From: an uncultured bacterium | Lineage (GTDB): Bacteria > Bacillota > Clostridia > UBA1381 | NCBI GenBank assembly: GCA_905215805.1 | Contig: CAJMRL010000011.1 | Coordinates: 12,452-76,451, forward strand | DNA length: 64,000 nucleotides | Direction of reading: 5' to 3' | Shown: one piece after another, positions 25,554 to 35,556 of the stretch | How the letters are laid out: each line of letters begins with the position of its first letter | Numbering within the stretch: the first letter of the stretch is position 1 | Notes under the pieces: generated by a model | Databases searched by the model: none | What the model was told of the DNA's origin: nothing | The model's input: only the letters and a program-made list of their open reading frames with translations | Position numbers and translations under genes: made by a program

Positions 25554-28500
25554 TTAATAGGCTGCAAGCACCGCCAATGCGTTATTGCTTATTCTTTCAT
25601 AGCCCTTTTCAAACTCAATCCATTTTCCGCATGAAAAATAATATTTAACATCATTTTCATAACTGCCGTCAACCGACAATTCATTGCCATTACGAATAAG
25701 CTCACCGCTACCGTCTGTATCGTACATCGCAAGCTCTATTCTTCCGTTACGGTAACCCTCTCTGTATACAGTATAATGCTTCTGTTCAGTTTCAGGCAAT
25801 TCCGGAAGCTTTAACATTCCGGCGTTCGTAACAGTATCAAATGCTCTCAATATTGTAACTATGGACTGCTCCACTGTATAGCCACCATCCGGGCTGAATA
25901 AATTATCACCTATACCATTCATAATGCCATATCTTGCCGATACATTCACAGCATCCGCTGCCCAGTCGCCGATCTTATCCGCATCATCATATGAGGTTTC
26001 AATCTCTTCATTCAGTTCGTAAAGACCTATCAAACGTGATAATATAACCGCCGCTTCCTGTCTTGTTATTTTTCCTGCAGGGCGAAAGCTTCCATCCTCA
26101 TAACCGTTTATGATTCCCAAATCAGCAAGCGCACGGATTTCCTCCGACGTTGTATCGTTAAATTCATATTTCGGATTTTCAGGAAGTGAAACGGTTCCTG
26201 TATATCTTATCATATTAGCCGCAACAGAACAAAATGATGCTCTTGTTATATCCTCTTGATACCTATTTTCCGAAGGCGTAATCAATGAGCTCGGAACAAA
26301 TCCATACAAGCAAGCGGTTTTTATGTCATCATAAGCCCACTGTGACATTGGATGCGAACTTATTGTTTTATTTCTTATTCTCCTTGTACCGTCTGTAAAA
26401 TTTATCAAATAATACAACTGCTTCTCAAGAAATTCCCTATCATCATCTGAAAGCCTGTAATATTTCCCGTTATACTCTATACGATCATCACGAATACTTT
26501 TGATACCTATATTCATCGCTGTCGGTGTTTTATTATTTTCATACGCCTCCAGTCTGAAATCCTTTACAGCATTATACAATGTACTATATTCGCTGTCCGT
26601 TATATCTGCAAAATAATCCCCCATAGGAAATGATACAGTATTATCAACGTTATCAATATTGCTAAGCACTTCTCCAAACGTCACATCAGGTTCAGGCTCC
26701 TCATATTTCGGTACTATTTTTAAAGTAACATCATTCTTCCAGTCAATTCCGTCATCCGAGGTCCATATTCCGTTTCTTGCCGTCTGTACATAATATTTGC
26801 CGTCCGCATACGACGCCGCCCACGGAAGAGTATCAAACTTATGGCTTCCGATTATATTATAATCCTTATCCAAAATGTACACATCAGAACACAAGCTCCA
26901 ATTAACATAATAATAATTGAACTTGCCGTCCCATGCACACCAACGTACAAGATTATTATCCTTACCCCTAATAATCTCATAGCTTCCTAAATTGTCCCTA
27001 AATTTCTCAAGTGTAGCCTCCGGAAGCTCATCTTCAACCTCCGAAAGATATTTTCCGCTTATCGGAGAATAATATTGCCTATTGTCAGTTTTTGACTTAA
27101 GGGAATCTATATTCTCCTTCTGCGCATTATCCTTTATTATAAACGCATTCTTTGTTCCTCCGTTATAGTTAACCGGAAGAATCACGTTAACACTGAATTC
27201 TGTTGTTTTTCCGGCGGGAAGCTCCACTACCGACATTACATCCTGTCTTGCTTCGGCGAGAAGAGTCTTGGTAAGTGCATAATCAAAATTACCGTCCTTA
27301 TCAGCTGTATACACTATTATATTTGAATTTGTGGTGGGAGCATATTCAAAATAGCGGGTTTTGGTTCCGTTATTCGTTATTTTAAGCTCATAGGTCTGAT
27401 TGACACCATAATTCCCAAGATTACATGCATGCCCTTCATTCTTATCATTAGGATCAAGATAATAATTAGGGGAATAATCTGCCTCCGCGCCTGTGCCGAA
27501 CCCCGCTTCATAATGCGTGGTATCACTGTGATGCGTATCAAGACGCCATATATTGTCACGCTCCGAAGCCGGAATATTCTTTCCGTAATATGTAAGCTTA
27601 TTATCATCCTCATACGTAAATGCAAGCATATCACTCTCAGCTGCAAGAGATTTTGCCCACGGGTCGTCAAGCGGATTCAGATTTGTGAACCACTCGGTCA
27701 CAGTATTTCCGTCAGGCGCATACTGGTTATACAGCGTTACCGGAAGATATGTGCCATCCTCCGTTGTATCGTCAATCGTGTATTCAAGCTCCGCTTTTAC
27801 CTGCGGCAAAGTATCGGCAATTCCCTTTACAGTTCTGTCACGTCTGTATATACCGTATGCGGCATCTTTTTTCATAGTGCTTCTGTCGCCTATATTTCCG
27901 TTTGACTTAAAAGCACAGACATTGACATTCATACTTCCGGATTCTATTTTAAGTATTCCCTGAATATGCACCGGCTGCCCAAAATGCACCTCACTGTAAT
28001 TAGGAATAAACTCACTGAGCCATCTTGTATCCTTGCCGGACACACTTGTTCCCCTTACAATATTCTGTTCATTCTCCTGATAAGGCTTATAATATGTCGT
28101 GCCGTCTATATCGTATATAGGCTTATTCAAAGCCTTCGCACAACAGTGCAGCATTCCCCAGTCGCCTTCGTATTTTGTCCATATATCTCCATCATACCAT
28201 GATGTCAGCTCTGAGGTTTCAAATGCCGGATTTATTATGGTATAGATGCAGTCTTCCGAGGTTGATGTCAACTCAACATCAAGTTCTATATCATATCCAA
28301 GCCCTCCGCTTCCGGTATAATTAAAATGCGAAAGATAGAGATAATATGTACCCGGTCCCAAATTTTCATTGTTCATAATATACCGCGGATCATCGCTGTT
28401 TACTATAACCTCATCCCCAATTGCCTCCGGATTGTTGCAGTATATGTAATATCCGCCGCCTGCAGGCTCAAAGTTCAGATCCTGCGGCTGTATATCCGCC

Positions 28501-28559
28501 GACGCCGTTATACCCAATCCAAATATGAACGCCGGAATTAATAATATAGATTTTTTCAT
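25554..28559 (-). CDS. large secreted S-layer-homology (SLH) protein
   Basis: The 1001-residue protein starts with a signal peptide (MKKSILLIPAFIFGLGITASA, cleavage near residue 21). The ATG at 28559 is used because GAGGG is 8 nt upstream; an in-frame TTG at 28583 coincides with an earlier GAAAGGG. Residues about 22-730 are beta-rich and contain no catalytic motif I can name. Three SLH repeats follow (about residues 735-915), seen in SQWAYDDIKTACLYG, EEIRALADLGIINGYEDGSF and GDWAADAVNVSARYGIMNG, with TRQEAAVIL-type endings. SLH repeats bind pyruvylated cell-wall polymers, so this is a surface protein. It follows the flavodiiron-like gene by 33 nt without a visible terminator. Confidence 0.88.
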   Translation of the reverse strand: MKKSILLIPAFIFGLGITASADIQPQDLNFEPAGGGYYIYCNNPEAIGDEVIVNSDDPRYIMNNENLGPGTYYLYLSHFNYTGSGGLGYDIELDVELTSTSEDCIYTIINPAFETSELTSWYDGDIWTKYEGDWGMLHCCAKALNKPIYDIDGTTYYKPYQENEQNIVRGTSVSGKDTRWLSEFIPNYSEVHFGQPVHIQGILKIESGSMNVNVCAFKSNGNIGDRSTMKKDAAYGIYRRDRTVKGIADTLPQVKAELEYTIDDTTEDGTYLPVTLYNQYAPDGNTVTEWFTNLNPLDDPWAKSLAAESDMLAFTYEDDNKLTYYGKNIPASERDNIWRLDTHHSDTTHYEAGFGTGAEADYSPNYYLDPNDKNEGHACNLGNYGVNQTYELKITNNGTKTRYFEYAPTTNSNIIVYTADKDGNFDYALTKTLLAEARQDVMSVVELPAGKTTEFSVNVILPVNYNGGTKNAFIIKDNAQKENIDSLKSKTDNRQYYSPISGKYLSEVEDELPEATLEKFRDNLGSYEIIRGKDNNLVRWCAWDGKFNYYYVNWSLCSDVYILDKDYNIIGSHKFDTLPWAASYADGKYYVQTARNGIWTSDDGIDWKNDVTLKIVPKYEEPEPDVTFGEVLSNIDNVDNTVSFPMGDYFADITDSEYSTLYNAVKDFRLEAYENNKTPTAMNIGIKSIRDDRIEYNGKYYRLSDDDREFLEKQLYYLINFTDGTRRIRNKTISSHPMSQWAYDDIKTACLYGFVPSSLITPSENRYQEDITRASFCSVAANMIRYTGTVSLPENPKYEFNDTTSEEIRALADLGIINGYEDGSFRPAGKITRQEAAVILSRLIGLYELNEEIETSYDDADKIGDWAADAVNVSARYGIMNGIGDNLFSPDGGYTVEQSIVTILRAFDTVTNAGMLKLPELPETEQKHYTVYREGYRNGRIELAMYDTDGSGELIRNGNELSVDGSYENDVKYYFSCGKWIEFEKGYERISNNALAVLAAY

Positions 28560-28592
28560 ATTGTAACCCTCAATCCCTTTCAAAATCCGAAT

Positions 28593-29663
28593 TTACACAG
28601 CTGATTCTATAAAACGTCTTGTATATGCTTTTAGCTTTTCAATATCCTCATCTGATGGTTTCAATACCACGCCGAACGGCTTTTCAAATACTCTCATTTT
28701 CAAAAGCTTTGCGTAACCATTAAGAATTCCCAGCGCATCTCCTCCCCAGCCATAAGAACCGAATACCATACAGGGCTTTCCTGCACTCATAACTGCATCC
28801 ATCTTTACCAAACATGACATGACCGAGGGTACAGCATTTCTGTAAACAGTCGGCGAACCTATGCACAGTACTGAGGCATTATTAATTTTTTCAATTATAT
28901 CCGCCTCCTTCTCCTTTTCAGAATTTATAAATTCATAATCAATTCCTTTTTCTTCAAAGGTCTGTGCTATAGCTATCGCCATTTTTTCCGTATATCCGCT
29001 TACGCTTGAAAAGAGAATAACCGGCACTTTATCCGGCTTATTATTAATCAATCCTCTGTACCGTTTTAAGTAGAAATCCGGATAAACCACCGGCTCATCC
29101 CCTACCGACGGGAATATCCTGTCTATTCCCAATTTTTCTATCCTTTCCATAGCCGTAAGTACAAAATCGGAAAAGTGTCCGAAATGCTTATTAAAATAAT
29201 CATCGTAATCTGTACCGTGTTGAAAAAGCTTTCCTGCATATACCGCATCTCTGTATCTAACCATCATTGTATCCGGCCAATCCAGATTCGGGGTAATCAT
29301 AAAATCAATTGTATAATCCTTATATACCTTTATTGAATCTCCATCCTTTGCAACTCTTTGCTTAAAATCTCCGTTCACTATTTCCTTCAGATTTCTCAGT
29401 CCCGCGGCTGTTGCTATGACCGTAATATCAGGATTTATTTCAAGAAGCTTTTTCAAAGCGCCCGCATGTTCGGGAGATGCGTTCGTGAATACAGCATAAT
29501 CTATATTCTTTATGCCTACGAGCTCCTCAATCTTTTGCGTAAATTCATCCTCTATCCCCTCCGGCACTGTGTCGATTATAACATTTTTATCCGCCATCAA
29601 AAGATGTCCGAAAACCTTTAAATCGCCATAGATTCCGGCAACCGAATATAAAGCATCTTCCAT
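28593..29663 (-). CDS. flavodiiron (FprA)-like protein with degenerate iron site
   Basis: The 356-residue protein has an N-terminal metallo-beta-lactamase fold and a C-terminal flavodoxin domain (about residues 208-356, FMN loop FSSVSGYTEK). The start at 29663 has GGAAAGGAG upstream; an in-frame TTG at 29684 is part of that site. Flavodiiron proteins reduce O2 or NO at an iron pair held by HxExDH, His, Asp and His. Here the first motif reads NASPEH (Asn61, Ser63, Glu65, His66), the next His is Asp128 in LDWPD, the bridging Asp is Lys145, and the last His is Val187 in FPSVG. The iron site is therefore probably lost while FMN binding remains, so an electron-transfer or other role is likely. Length is shorter than the usual 390-400. 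Confidence 0.85.
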   Translation of the reverse strand: MEDALYSVAGIYGDLKVFGHLLMADKNVIIDTVPEGIEDEFTQKIEELVGIKNIDYAVFTNASPEHAGALKKLLEINPDITVIATAAGLRNLKEIVNGDFKQRVAKDGDSIKVYKDYTIDFMITPNLDWPDTMMVRYRDAVYAGKLFQHGTDYDDYFNKHFGHFSDFVLTAMERIEKLGIDRIFPSVGDEPVVYPDFYLKRYRGLINNKPDKVPVILFSSVSGYTEKMAIAIAQTFEEKGIDYEFINSEKEKEADIIEKINNASVLCIGSPTVYRNAVPSVMSCLVKMDAVMSAGKPCMVFGSYGWGGDALGILNGYAKLLKMRVFEKPFGVVLKPSDEDIEKLKAYTRRFIESAV

Positions 29664-29680
29664 ATACAGTATTCTCCTTT

Positions 29681-29714
29681 CCAAAAACGGCGTGCCCGAC
29701 CTCGGACACGCCGC
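29681..29714 (-). terminator. terminator after prmA
   Basis: CGGCGTG and CACGCCG arms (29707-29713 and 29688-29694 on the minus strand) with inner CCG/CGG pairing are followed by TTTTT. It ends the dnaG-rpoD-prmA transcript; the T-run adjoins the ribosome site of the next gene. Confidence 0.9.
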
Positions 29715-29724
29715 TGCTTATGTA

Positions 29725-30687
29725 TTATTTACAGATTATAGAATACCAATCCTTACGGTTTCGTATATCTGCAATTTCAAAGCCGTTTTCCTCAAGAGCT
29801 TCTTTTACCTCATCCTGTCTGCCCTCTATGATTCCGGATGTGATAAATACTCCGCCTTCCTTCATGTATTCTCTTGCCTTAGGCGCTAATCCTATGATTA
29901 CATCTGCCACTATATTTGCCGCAACCACTTCATATTTATCCTGTGATATAATATCCTGAATCTCTTTATCCGTAACAACATTTCCGGACAGCACCTTATA
30001 ATGCTCCCTGCCTATATTATTCATCTGAGCATTCTCATACGCTGTATCTACTGCATTAGGATCTATATCGACCGCCACAGCTTCTTTAGCCCCGAGCATA
30101 AGCGACAAAATAGAAAGTATTCCACTTCCGCAGCCTAAATCCAACATCTTTATACCCGGCTTTATATATTTTTCCAATGCCTCTATGCAAAGCTGGGTTG
30201 TATAATGCGAGCCTGTTCCAAAGCTCATTCCGGGATTAATATTAAATACCAGCCTGTCCGTCGGTTCTGTCAGCTCTTCCCATTCAGGCTTAATAAGTAT
30301 TTTTTCTCCGACTTCCATGGGATGAAAATATTTTTTCCAATTATTTGCCCAATCTTCTGTAGAGGTATTCTCAATTTCAACCTTCAAACGTCCGTATGAA
30401 TCATCATCCAAATCTTTCATTTCCTTCATGGAATCCCTTATTGCAATAAGCAGCTCGTTGCCGTTCATATCATTGCTTACATAGCATGAAACCTTGGTTT
30501 CGGTATGCTTTTGCTTCATCAGATCCTCGTCAACATAGTCCCAATACTGCTTATTGTTTTCCAGAAATTCCAAAAAGTCCTGCTCGTCCTCAATCTCAAG
30601 TCCGGTGATTCCGAGCTGATACAAGCGACCCGTAACTCCTTCTATTCCCTCTGCAGAGGTATATATAGTAACCTTAATCCAATCCAT
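29725..30687 (-). CDS. prmA: ribosomal protein L11 methyltransferase
   Basis: The 320-residue SAM-dependent enzyme trimethylates ribosomal protein L11. SAM motif I is MLDLGCGSGILSILSLMLG near residue 186, preceded by FNINPGMSFGTGSHYTT, the PrmA-specific segment, and motif II AVDIDPNAVDTAYENA. The post-motif ANIVADVIIGLAP is also characteristic. ATGGAGGA lies 6 nt before the ATG. It follows rpoD by 12 nt. Confidence 0.94.
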   Translation of the reverse strand: MDWIKVTIYTSAEGIEGVTGRLYQLGITGLEIEDEQDFLEFLENNKQYWDYVDEDLMKQKHTETKVSCYVSNDMNGNELLIAIRDSMKEMKDLDDDSYGRLKVEIENTSTEDWANNWKKYFHPMEVGEKILIKPEWEELTEPTDRLVFNINPGMSFGTGSHYTTQLCIEALEKYIKPGIKMLDLGCGSGILSILSLMLGAKEAVAVDIDPNAVDTAYENAQMNNIGREHYKVLSGNVVTDKEIQDIISQDKYEVVAANIVADVIIGLAPKAREYMKEGGVFITSGIIEGRQDEVKEALEENGFEIADIRNRKDWYSIICK

Positions 30688-30699
30688 TATGATCCTCCA

Positions 30700-31776
30700 T
30701 CAGCCCTCAAGGAAATCCTTGAGTTTTTTGCTTCTTGACGGGTGACGAAGCTTTCTAAGCGCCTTAGCCTCGATCTGACGTATGCGCTCACGCGTTACTT
30801 CAAATTCCTTGCCCACCTCTTCAAGCGTCCTCTGTCTGCCGTCATCAAGTCCGAAACGAAGTTTTAACACCTGCGCCTCTCTTGGGGTAAGAGTGCTGAG
30901 CACATCGTTAAGCTGTTCCTTTAATAATACAAAGCTTGCCGCATCCGATGGCGCCGGAGCATCATCATCCGGTATAAAATCGCCGAGATGACTGTCCTCC
31001 TCCTCACCTATAGGAGTTTCAAGCGATACCGGCTCCTGAGAGATCTTTGATATTTCACGAACCTTCTCAACGGGCATATTAAGCTCCGCCGCAAGCTCTT
31101 CATGCGTAGGCTCACGTCCATATTCCTGAACGAGCTGTCTTGATACTCTTACAAGCTTATTAATCGTTTCAACCATATGAACCGGTATTCTTATAGTCCT
31201 TGCCTGATCCGCAATAGCGCGGGTTATAGCCTGTCTTATCCACCATGTCGCATATGTGGAAAACTTATATCCCTTTGCATAATCAAATTTATCAACAGCC
31301 TTAATAAGTCCGAGATTGCCTTCCTGAATAAGATCCAAAAAGAGCATTCCTCTTCCCACATAACGCTTTGCAATGCTCACGACTAAACGAAGATTTGCCT
31401 CTGCAAGACGCTGCTTTGCAGTTTCATCTCCCTGCGCCATTCTTCTTGCAAGGTCAGTCTCCTCCTCCGGAGTAAGCAGATCAACCTTTCCTATCTCTTT
31501 AAGGTACATCTTTACATGGTCATCAATATTTACGCCTTCCGGGACAGATAAATCATGCAGCTCTTCTTTGGAGATCTCTATTTCCTCAAGCTCCTTTTCC
31601 ATATCCTCGACAAGCTCTATTCCTTCCTTTTCGATCCTGTCGTAAAGAAGCTCTACCTCCTCCTGAGTCACTTCTACCTCAGCAAAGGCATCTGCTATTT
31701 CCTTAAAGGTAAGAACCCCCTTTTTCTTACCTTTTTCAAGCAATTCCTTTCTGATTTGCTTTTTCTTTTCCAGCAT
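30700..31776 (-). CDS. rpoD: primary sigma factor RpoD (SigA)
   Basis: The 358-residue sigma-70 group 1 factor contains region 1.2 with VNIDDHVKMYLKEIGKV, region 2 with DLIQEGNLGLIKAVDKFDY and the -10-recognising KFSTYATWWIRQAITRAIAD, region 3, and region 4.2 with RERIRQIEAKALRKLRHPSR. A short N-terminal region 1.1-like part replaces the long one of Proteobacteria, as in other Bacillota. It recognises the TTGACA/TATAAT promoters found throughout this window. GGGAGG lies 9 nt before the ATG; dnaG ends 18 nt upstream. Confidence 0.96.
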   Translation of the reverse strand: MLEKKKQIRKELLEKGKKKGVLTFKEIADAFAEVEVTQEEVELLYDRIEKEGIELVEDMEKELEEIEISKEELHDLSVPEGVNIDDHVKMYLKEIGKVDLLTPEEETDLARRMAQGDETAKQRLAEANLRLVVSIAKRYVGRGMLFLDLIQEGNLGLIKAVDKFDYAKGYKFSTYATWWIRQAITRAIADQARTIRIPVHMVETINKLVRVSRQLVQEYGREPTHEELAAELNMPVEKVREISKISQEPVSLETPIGEEEDSHLGDFIPDDDAPAPSDAASFVLLKEQLNDVLSTLTPREAQVLKLRFGLDDGRQRTLEEVGKEFEVTRERIRQIEAKALRKLRHPSRSKKLKDFLEG

Positions 31777-31794
31777 AATTTATACCTCCCAAGT

Positions 31795-33558
31795 TTACTT
31801 TTTCAAATAATTTCTTTCTTTCACCAGTTCGCTGATACGCGAAGAATCCGTTTCATTCTTGATCTGAAGCTCTATCTTCTCGAGCTTTATTTTTACTATT
31901 AAATCCCTAACGGTTTTTTCATCGGCATCATAAACCTCATTATTATAAAATACCGCCGCAGCCTCATCCGCATCAGCCGTATTATCTGCAAATTCATTTA
32001 GAATAACCGGAGCGTCTACGCTTTCTCCACGTTCATACACATCATATATCATACCGGCAAGCCGCCTGTATACAGCGGTTGAATATTCCTCCGGTTTTAT
32101 TTCACCGGCGGCGATCCTATACAGATTTTTTTTTGAAGATATGAGCGCAAGCAGTCTTTTTTCTGCTTCAATCAATGCTTTAGGCGCTTCCTCCTTTATA
32201 TTTCGGGTAGGTGCTTTATTAGAATATGCGCCGGAATAAATTCTCCTTTGCCCGCTCTCTATACTGCCCCTAAGCGCGCTGTATATAGCCTCCGAACTTA
32301 TATCATTTTCCTCTGCTATCTTACGAACATAGGCATCTACCTCCACAGCATCGCTTATTCCTGCAAGCGACCTTGCCGCCTCGTTAATAAATTTTATTTT
32401 CCCATCCGTTTCACTCGTATCATACTTTCCTTTTATCAAAGAAAGCTTAAACTCCGTTGACGGGACTGCATTTTTCATCGCATTCCTAAACGCCTGTACT
32501 CCATTTTTATTTATGTACTCATCCGGATCCTTAGCTCCGTTAAGCTTCATCACCTTTGATTTTCCGTTTACGTTATTTATAATATCGATCGCTCTCAATG
32601 CGGCCTTTCTTCCTGCCTCGTCCATATCATAGCATATAAGTATTTCATTGGCATATCTCTTCATAAGCTTTGCCTGATCCTCTGTTATAGCTGTTCCTAG
32701 AGTAGCGACTATATTGTCGACCCCTGCCTGATACGGTGAAATGACATCCATATAGCCTTCGCACAATATAAGCGAATCAGACTTCGAATTTTTTGCAATA
32801 TTGAGAGAAAAAAGATTCTTTCCTTTATCAAAAACCAGAGTTTCAGAAGTATTTAAATATTTCGGTATTTTATAACCGTTTATTTCCTTCTCATTGCTCA
32901 TTATCCTTCCGCCAAAGCCTATCACATTTCCTCTCACATTTATAATAGGAAACATAACTCTGTTTCTGAACTTATCAATTATTTTTCCGTCTCTCTCGAT
33001 TGCAAGTCCCGCTTCAACAGCCTCTTTGCCGCTGTATCCTGCTTTTTGCAGATGCTCTATAAGCGCAGTTCTTGTTCCCGGTGCATAGCCAAGTCCGTAT
33101 ACCGTTACAGTCTTCCAAGATATATGTCTCGAATTCAAATACCTCTGGGCTTCAATTCCGGTTCTTTTATCCTTTAATCTTTCAAAGAAAAACCTTGCGG
33201 CAACTTTATTCATTTCCAGCATTCGTTTTCTTTTTGAATGCAGCCTATCGTCTTGTGCACTATCCTCGGGAATCATAATCCCGGCTCTGTCCGCCATCAG
33301 TCTTACGGCATCAATAAAATCCAAATTTTCCGTTCTCATTACGTACTGCACAAGATTGCCGCTTGCTCCGCAGCCAAAGCAGTGAAAAAGCTGCTTGTCC
33401 TGACTCACATGAAATGATGGTGTTTTTTCGTGGTGAAAAGGGCAAAGTCCCATATAATCTTTTCCTGCTTTTTTTAGCCGTACTCTTTCGGAAACATAAT
33501 CTACAATATCATTAGCGTCATAAATTTCACGTATCAGATCCTCAGATATTCTCGCCAC
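31795..33558 (-). CDS. dnaG: DNA primase
   Basis: The 587-residue enzyme makes RNA primers for replication. The zinc ribbon is CPFHHEKTPSFHVSQDK with HCFGCGASG near residues 37-65; the TOPRIM domain has LILCEGYMDVISPYQAG near 255 and CYDMDEAGRKAALRA. The C-terminal helicase-binding domain is present. Two in-frame GTG starts occur, at 33567 and 33558; GGCGGTGA sits 5 nt before 33558, which is preferred. The dnaG-rpoD order is the standard macromolecular-synthesis operon of Bacillota. Confidence 0.94.
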   Translation of the reverse strand: MARISEDLIREIYDANDIVDYVSERVRLKKAGKDYMGLCPFHHEKTPSFHVSQDKQLFHCFGCGASGNLVQYVMRTENLDFIDAVRLMADRAGIMIPEDSAQDDRLHSKRKRMLEMNKVAARFFFERLKDKRTGIEAQRYLNSRHISWKTVTVYGLGYAPGTRTALIEHLQKAGYSGKEAVEAGLAIERDGKIIDKFRNRVMFPIINVRGNVIGFGGRIMSNEKEINGYKIPKYLNTSETLVFDKGKNLFSLNIAKNSKSDSLILCEGYMDVISPYQAGVDNIVATLGTAITEDQAKLMKRYANEILICYDMDEAGRKAALRAIDIINNVNGKSKVMKLNGAKDPDEYINKNGVQAFRNAMKNAVPSTEFKLSLIKGKYDTSETDGKIKFINEAARSLAGISDAVEVDAYVRKIAEENDISSEAIYSALRGSIESGQRRIYSGAYSNKAPTRNIKEEAPKALIEAEKRLLALISSKKNLYRIAAGEIKPEEYSTAVYRRLAGMIYDVYERGESVDAPVILNEFADNTADADEAAAVFYNNEVYDADEKTVRDLIVKIKLEKIELQIKNETDSSRISELVKERNYLKK

Positions 33559-33704
33559 AAAATTCACCGCCTTTCAGCATTATATGATTCACCGAACAGC
33601 CCGATTTTATACAAAAATATGCGTCTATTATTAAAATACTCCGCTACATCATAAAATTCCTGTATTATTTATAAAATTTATAAATAAAATTTATAAATTA
33701 TCAT

Positions 33705-33738
33705 AAAAGGACTATTTCGTTCATGAAACAGTCCTTTT
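33705..33738 (-). terminator. terminator after ilvB
   Basis: AAAAGGACTGTTTC pairs with GAAATAGTCCTTTT (arms 33725-33738 and 33705-33718 on the minus strand) with one G-U pair, 11 nt after the stop. Confidence 0.82.
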
Positions 33739-33748
33739 AGATATGTAA

Positions 33749-35425
33749 TTATTTTTCCAGATCCTCTTCTGAGAATGCCTTGCTTATAGACTCGCCGGGT
33801 GCGACCATCGGCCATACCTTTTCGTCTTTATCTATAACGCAGTCTATAACAACCGGCTTATTAAGAGCTAAAGCTTCGGAAAAAGCTTCTTTGAATTCAT
33901 CCAGCGTTGTTGCTCTCATTCCTACCGCTCCCATTGCTTCAGCAAGCTTTACATAATCTACATTATGGTCCAAAACAGTATGTGAATAGCGCTTTTCATA
34001 AAAAAGTGTCTGCCACTGACGCACCATTCCGAGAACACTGTTATTTATAACAACCTCGATAAACGGTATATTGCTTCTTACAGCTGTAGCGATCTCATTC
34101 ATATTCATTCTGAAGCCGCCGTCGCCTGCAATATTTACAACCGTCTTATCAGGAAAGGCGCATTTAGCTCCCATCGCAGCGCCAAGTCCGTAACCCATCG
34201 TTCCAAGACCTCCTGAGGAAAGGAATGTTCTCGGTTCCTTGAAATAATAGAACTGAGCCGCCCACATCTGGTGCTGACCTACTTCCGTTGCGATTATAGC
34301 ATCACCCTTTGTTATATTATAAACAGCATCTACTATCGCCGGACCGGTAAGTATATCAGTTCTGTATTTAAGCGGATACTGCTCCTTGCTTTTTTCTATC
34401 TCCTCGATCCATTCCGTATGCTTTTGCTGTGACAGCTTTGCATTTAATCTCTCAAGAACGCTCTTTACATCGCCCATAATTGACGCATCTATTTTTATAT
34501 TCTTATTTATCTCTTTTGGATCGATCTCTATCTGTAAAATTTCCGCATTAGGTGCAAAATTATTCGCATTTCCATACACTCTGTCAGAAAATCTCGTTCC
34601 CACAGCTATAAGAAGATCACATCTGCTTACACCAAAATTGGACGTCTTTGTTCCGTGCATTCCAAGCATTCCGGTATAAAGCTTATCATTTCCCGGAAAT
34701 GCACCCTTACCCATAAGCGAATCACATACCGGCGAATCTATAAGGTGTGCAAATTTTATAAGTTCATCATGCGCCCCTGAAATTACAGCTCCTCCGCCTA
34801 CAAAAATAAAAGGCTTTTCAGACGAATTGATCATATCAACAGCACGGTCTATGTCTTCTTCCCTTATCGAATCCGTCACAGGCTCTATTTTCTTTGGCTC
34901 TGCCGGTTCATACTCAGCCTTTGCCGCCGTAACATCCTTAGGTATGTCTATGAGCACTGCTCCCGGTCTTCCGGATTGTGCAACAAAAAAAGCGTCTCTG
35001 ATCGTATCAGCCAGCTTGTTTACATCTTTGACTATGTAATTTTTTTTAGTTACTGCCTTCGTTACCGAAGTAGTATCTACTTCTTGGAAACTATCCTTCC
35101 CTAACAGAGGCACTCCCACATTACATGTTATTGCGACAATCGGTACTGAATCCATATTTGCAGTTGCTATACCAGTAACAAGATTAGTTGAGCCCGGTCC
35201 CGATGTAGCAAACACTACTCCGGCTTTTCCGGTTGCTCTTGCATAGCCGTCCGCTGCATGAGAAGCCCCCTGTTCATGAGAAGTAAGCACATGTTTTATC
35301 TCGTCAGAGTGCTTATAAAGCTCATCATATATATTTAATATTGCTCCGCCGGGATAGCCGAAAATCGTGTCTACCCTTTGCTCTTTCAAACATTCTATTA
35401 CTATCTGCGCTCCGGTTAATTGCAT
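33749..35425 (-). CDS. ilvB: acetolactate synthase large subunit
   Basis: The 558-residue TPP enzyme makes acetolactate from pyruvate for valine/leucine (and acetohydroxybutyrate for isoleucine). It begins MQLTGAQIVIECLKEQ with FGYPGGAILNIYDEL and LTSHEQGASHAADGYARATG, whose Glu activates TPP. The TPP-binding NIAGDGGFRMNMNE and NNSVLGMVRQWQ are present, the latter being the AHAS rather than catabolic AlsS pattern. Uniquely for a biosynthetic enzyme, no ilvN regulatory subunit or other ilv gene adjoins it. AAAGGGG precedes the ATG; the leader is too short for a T-box. Confidence 0.93.
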   Translation of the reverse strand: MQLTGAQIVIECLKEQRVDTIFGYPGGAILNIYDELYKHSDEIKHVLTSHEQGASHAADGYARATGKAGVVFATSGPGSTNLVTGIATANMDSVPIVAITCNVGVPLLGKDSFQEVDTTSVTKAVTKKNYIVKDVNKLADTIRDAFFVAQSGRPGAVLIDIPKDVTAAKAEYEPAEPKKIEPVTDSIREEDIDRAVDMINSSEKPFIFVGGGAVISGAHDELIKFAHLIDSPVCDSLMGKGAFPGNDKLYTGMLGMHGTKTSNFGVSRCDLLIAVGTRFSDRVYGNANNFAPNAEILQIEIDPKEINKNIKIDASIMGDVKSVLERLNAKLSQQKHTEWIEEIEKSKEQYPLKYRTDILTGPAIVDAVYNITKGDAIIATEVGQHQMWAAQFYYFKEPRTFLSSGGLGTMGYGLGAAMGAKCAFPDKTVVNIAGDGGFRMNMNEIATAVRSNIPFIEVVINNSVLGMVRQWQTLFYEKRYSHTVLDHNVDYVKLAEAMGAVGMRATTLDEFKEAFSEALALNKPVVIDCVIDKDEKVWPMVAPGESISKAFSEEDLEK

Positions 35426-35458
35426 TATATATACCCCTTTATAATAACATTAAATAAT

Positions 35459-35487
35459 ATTATACTACTTTACTCAATTTTTTTCAA
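35459..35487 (-). promoter_or_regulatory. sigma-A promoter of ilvB
   Basis: TTGAAA (35482-35487), 17-nt spacer, TATAAT (35459-35464), giving a leader of about 25-30 nt. Confidence 0.72.
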
Positions 35488-35556
35488 TAGTTTTTTCAAT
35501 ATTTTTATTATATCCCGCATTTTTATAAATTTTTACTAAAATAATCTGAATTATGC

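Noticed and set aside
27429..27905. 158-residue plus-strand frame
   Set aside because: Antisense to the SLH protein gene and rich in Arg/Ile/Cys, typical of a shadow frame.
33660..33705. Repeated AT-rich AAATTTATAAAT units
   Set aside because: Short, imperfect, in an AT-rich gap between genes; no sign of an origin, CRISPR or recombination site.
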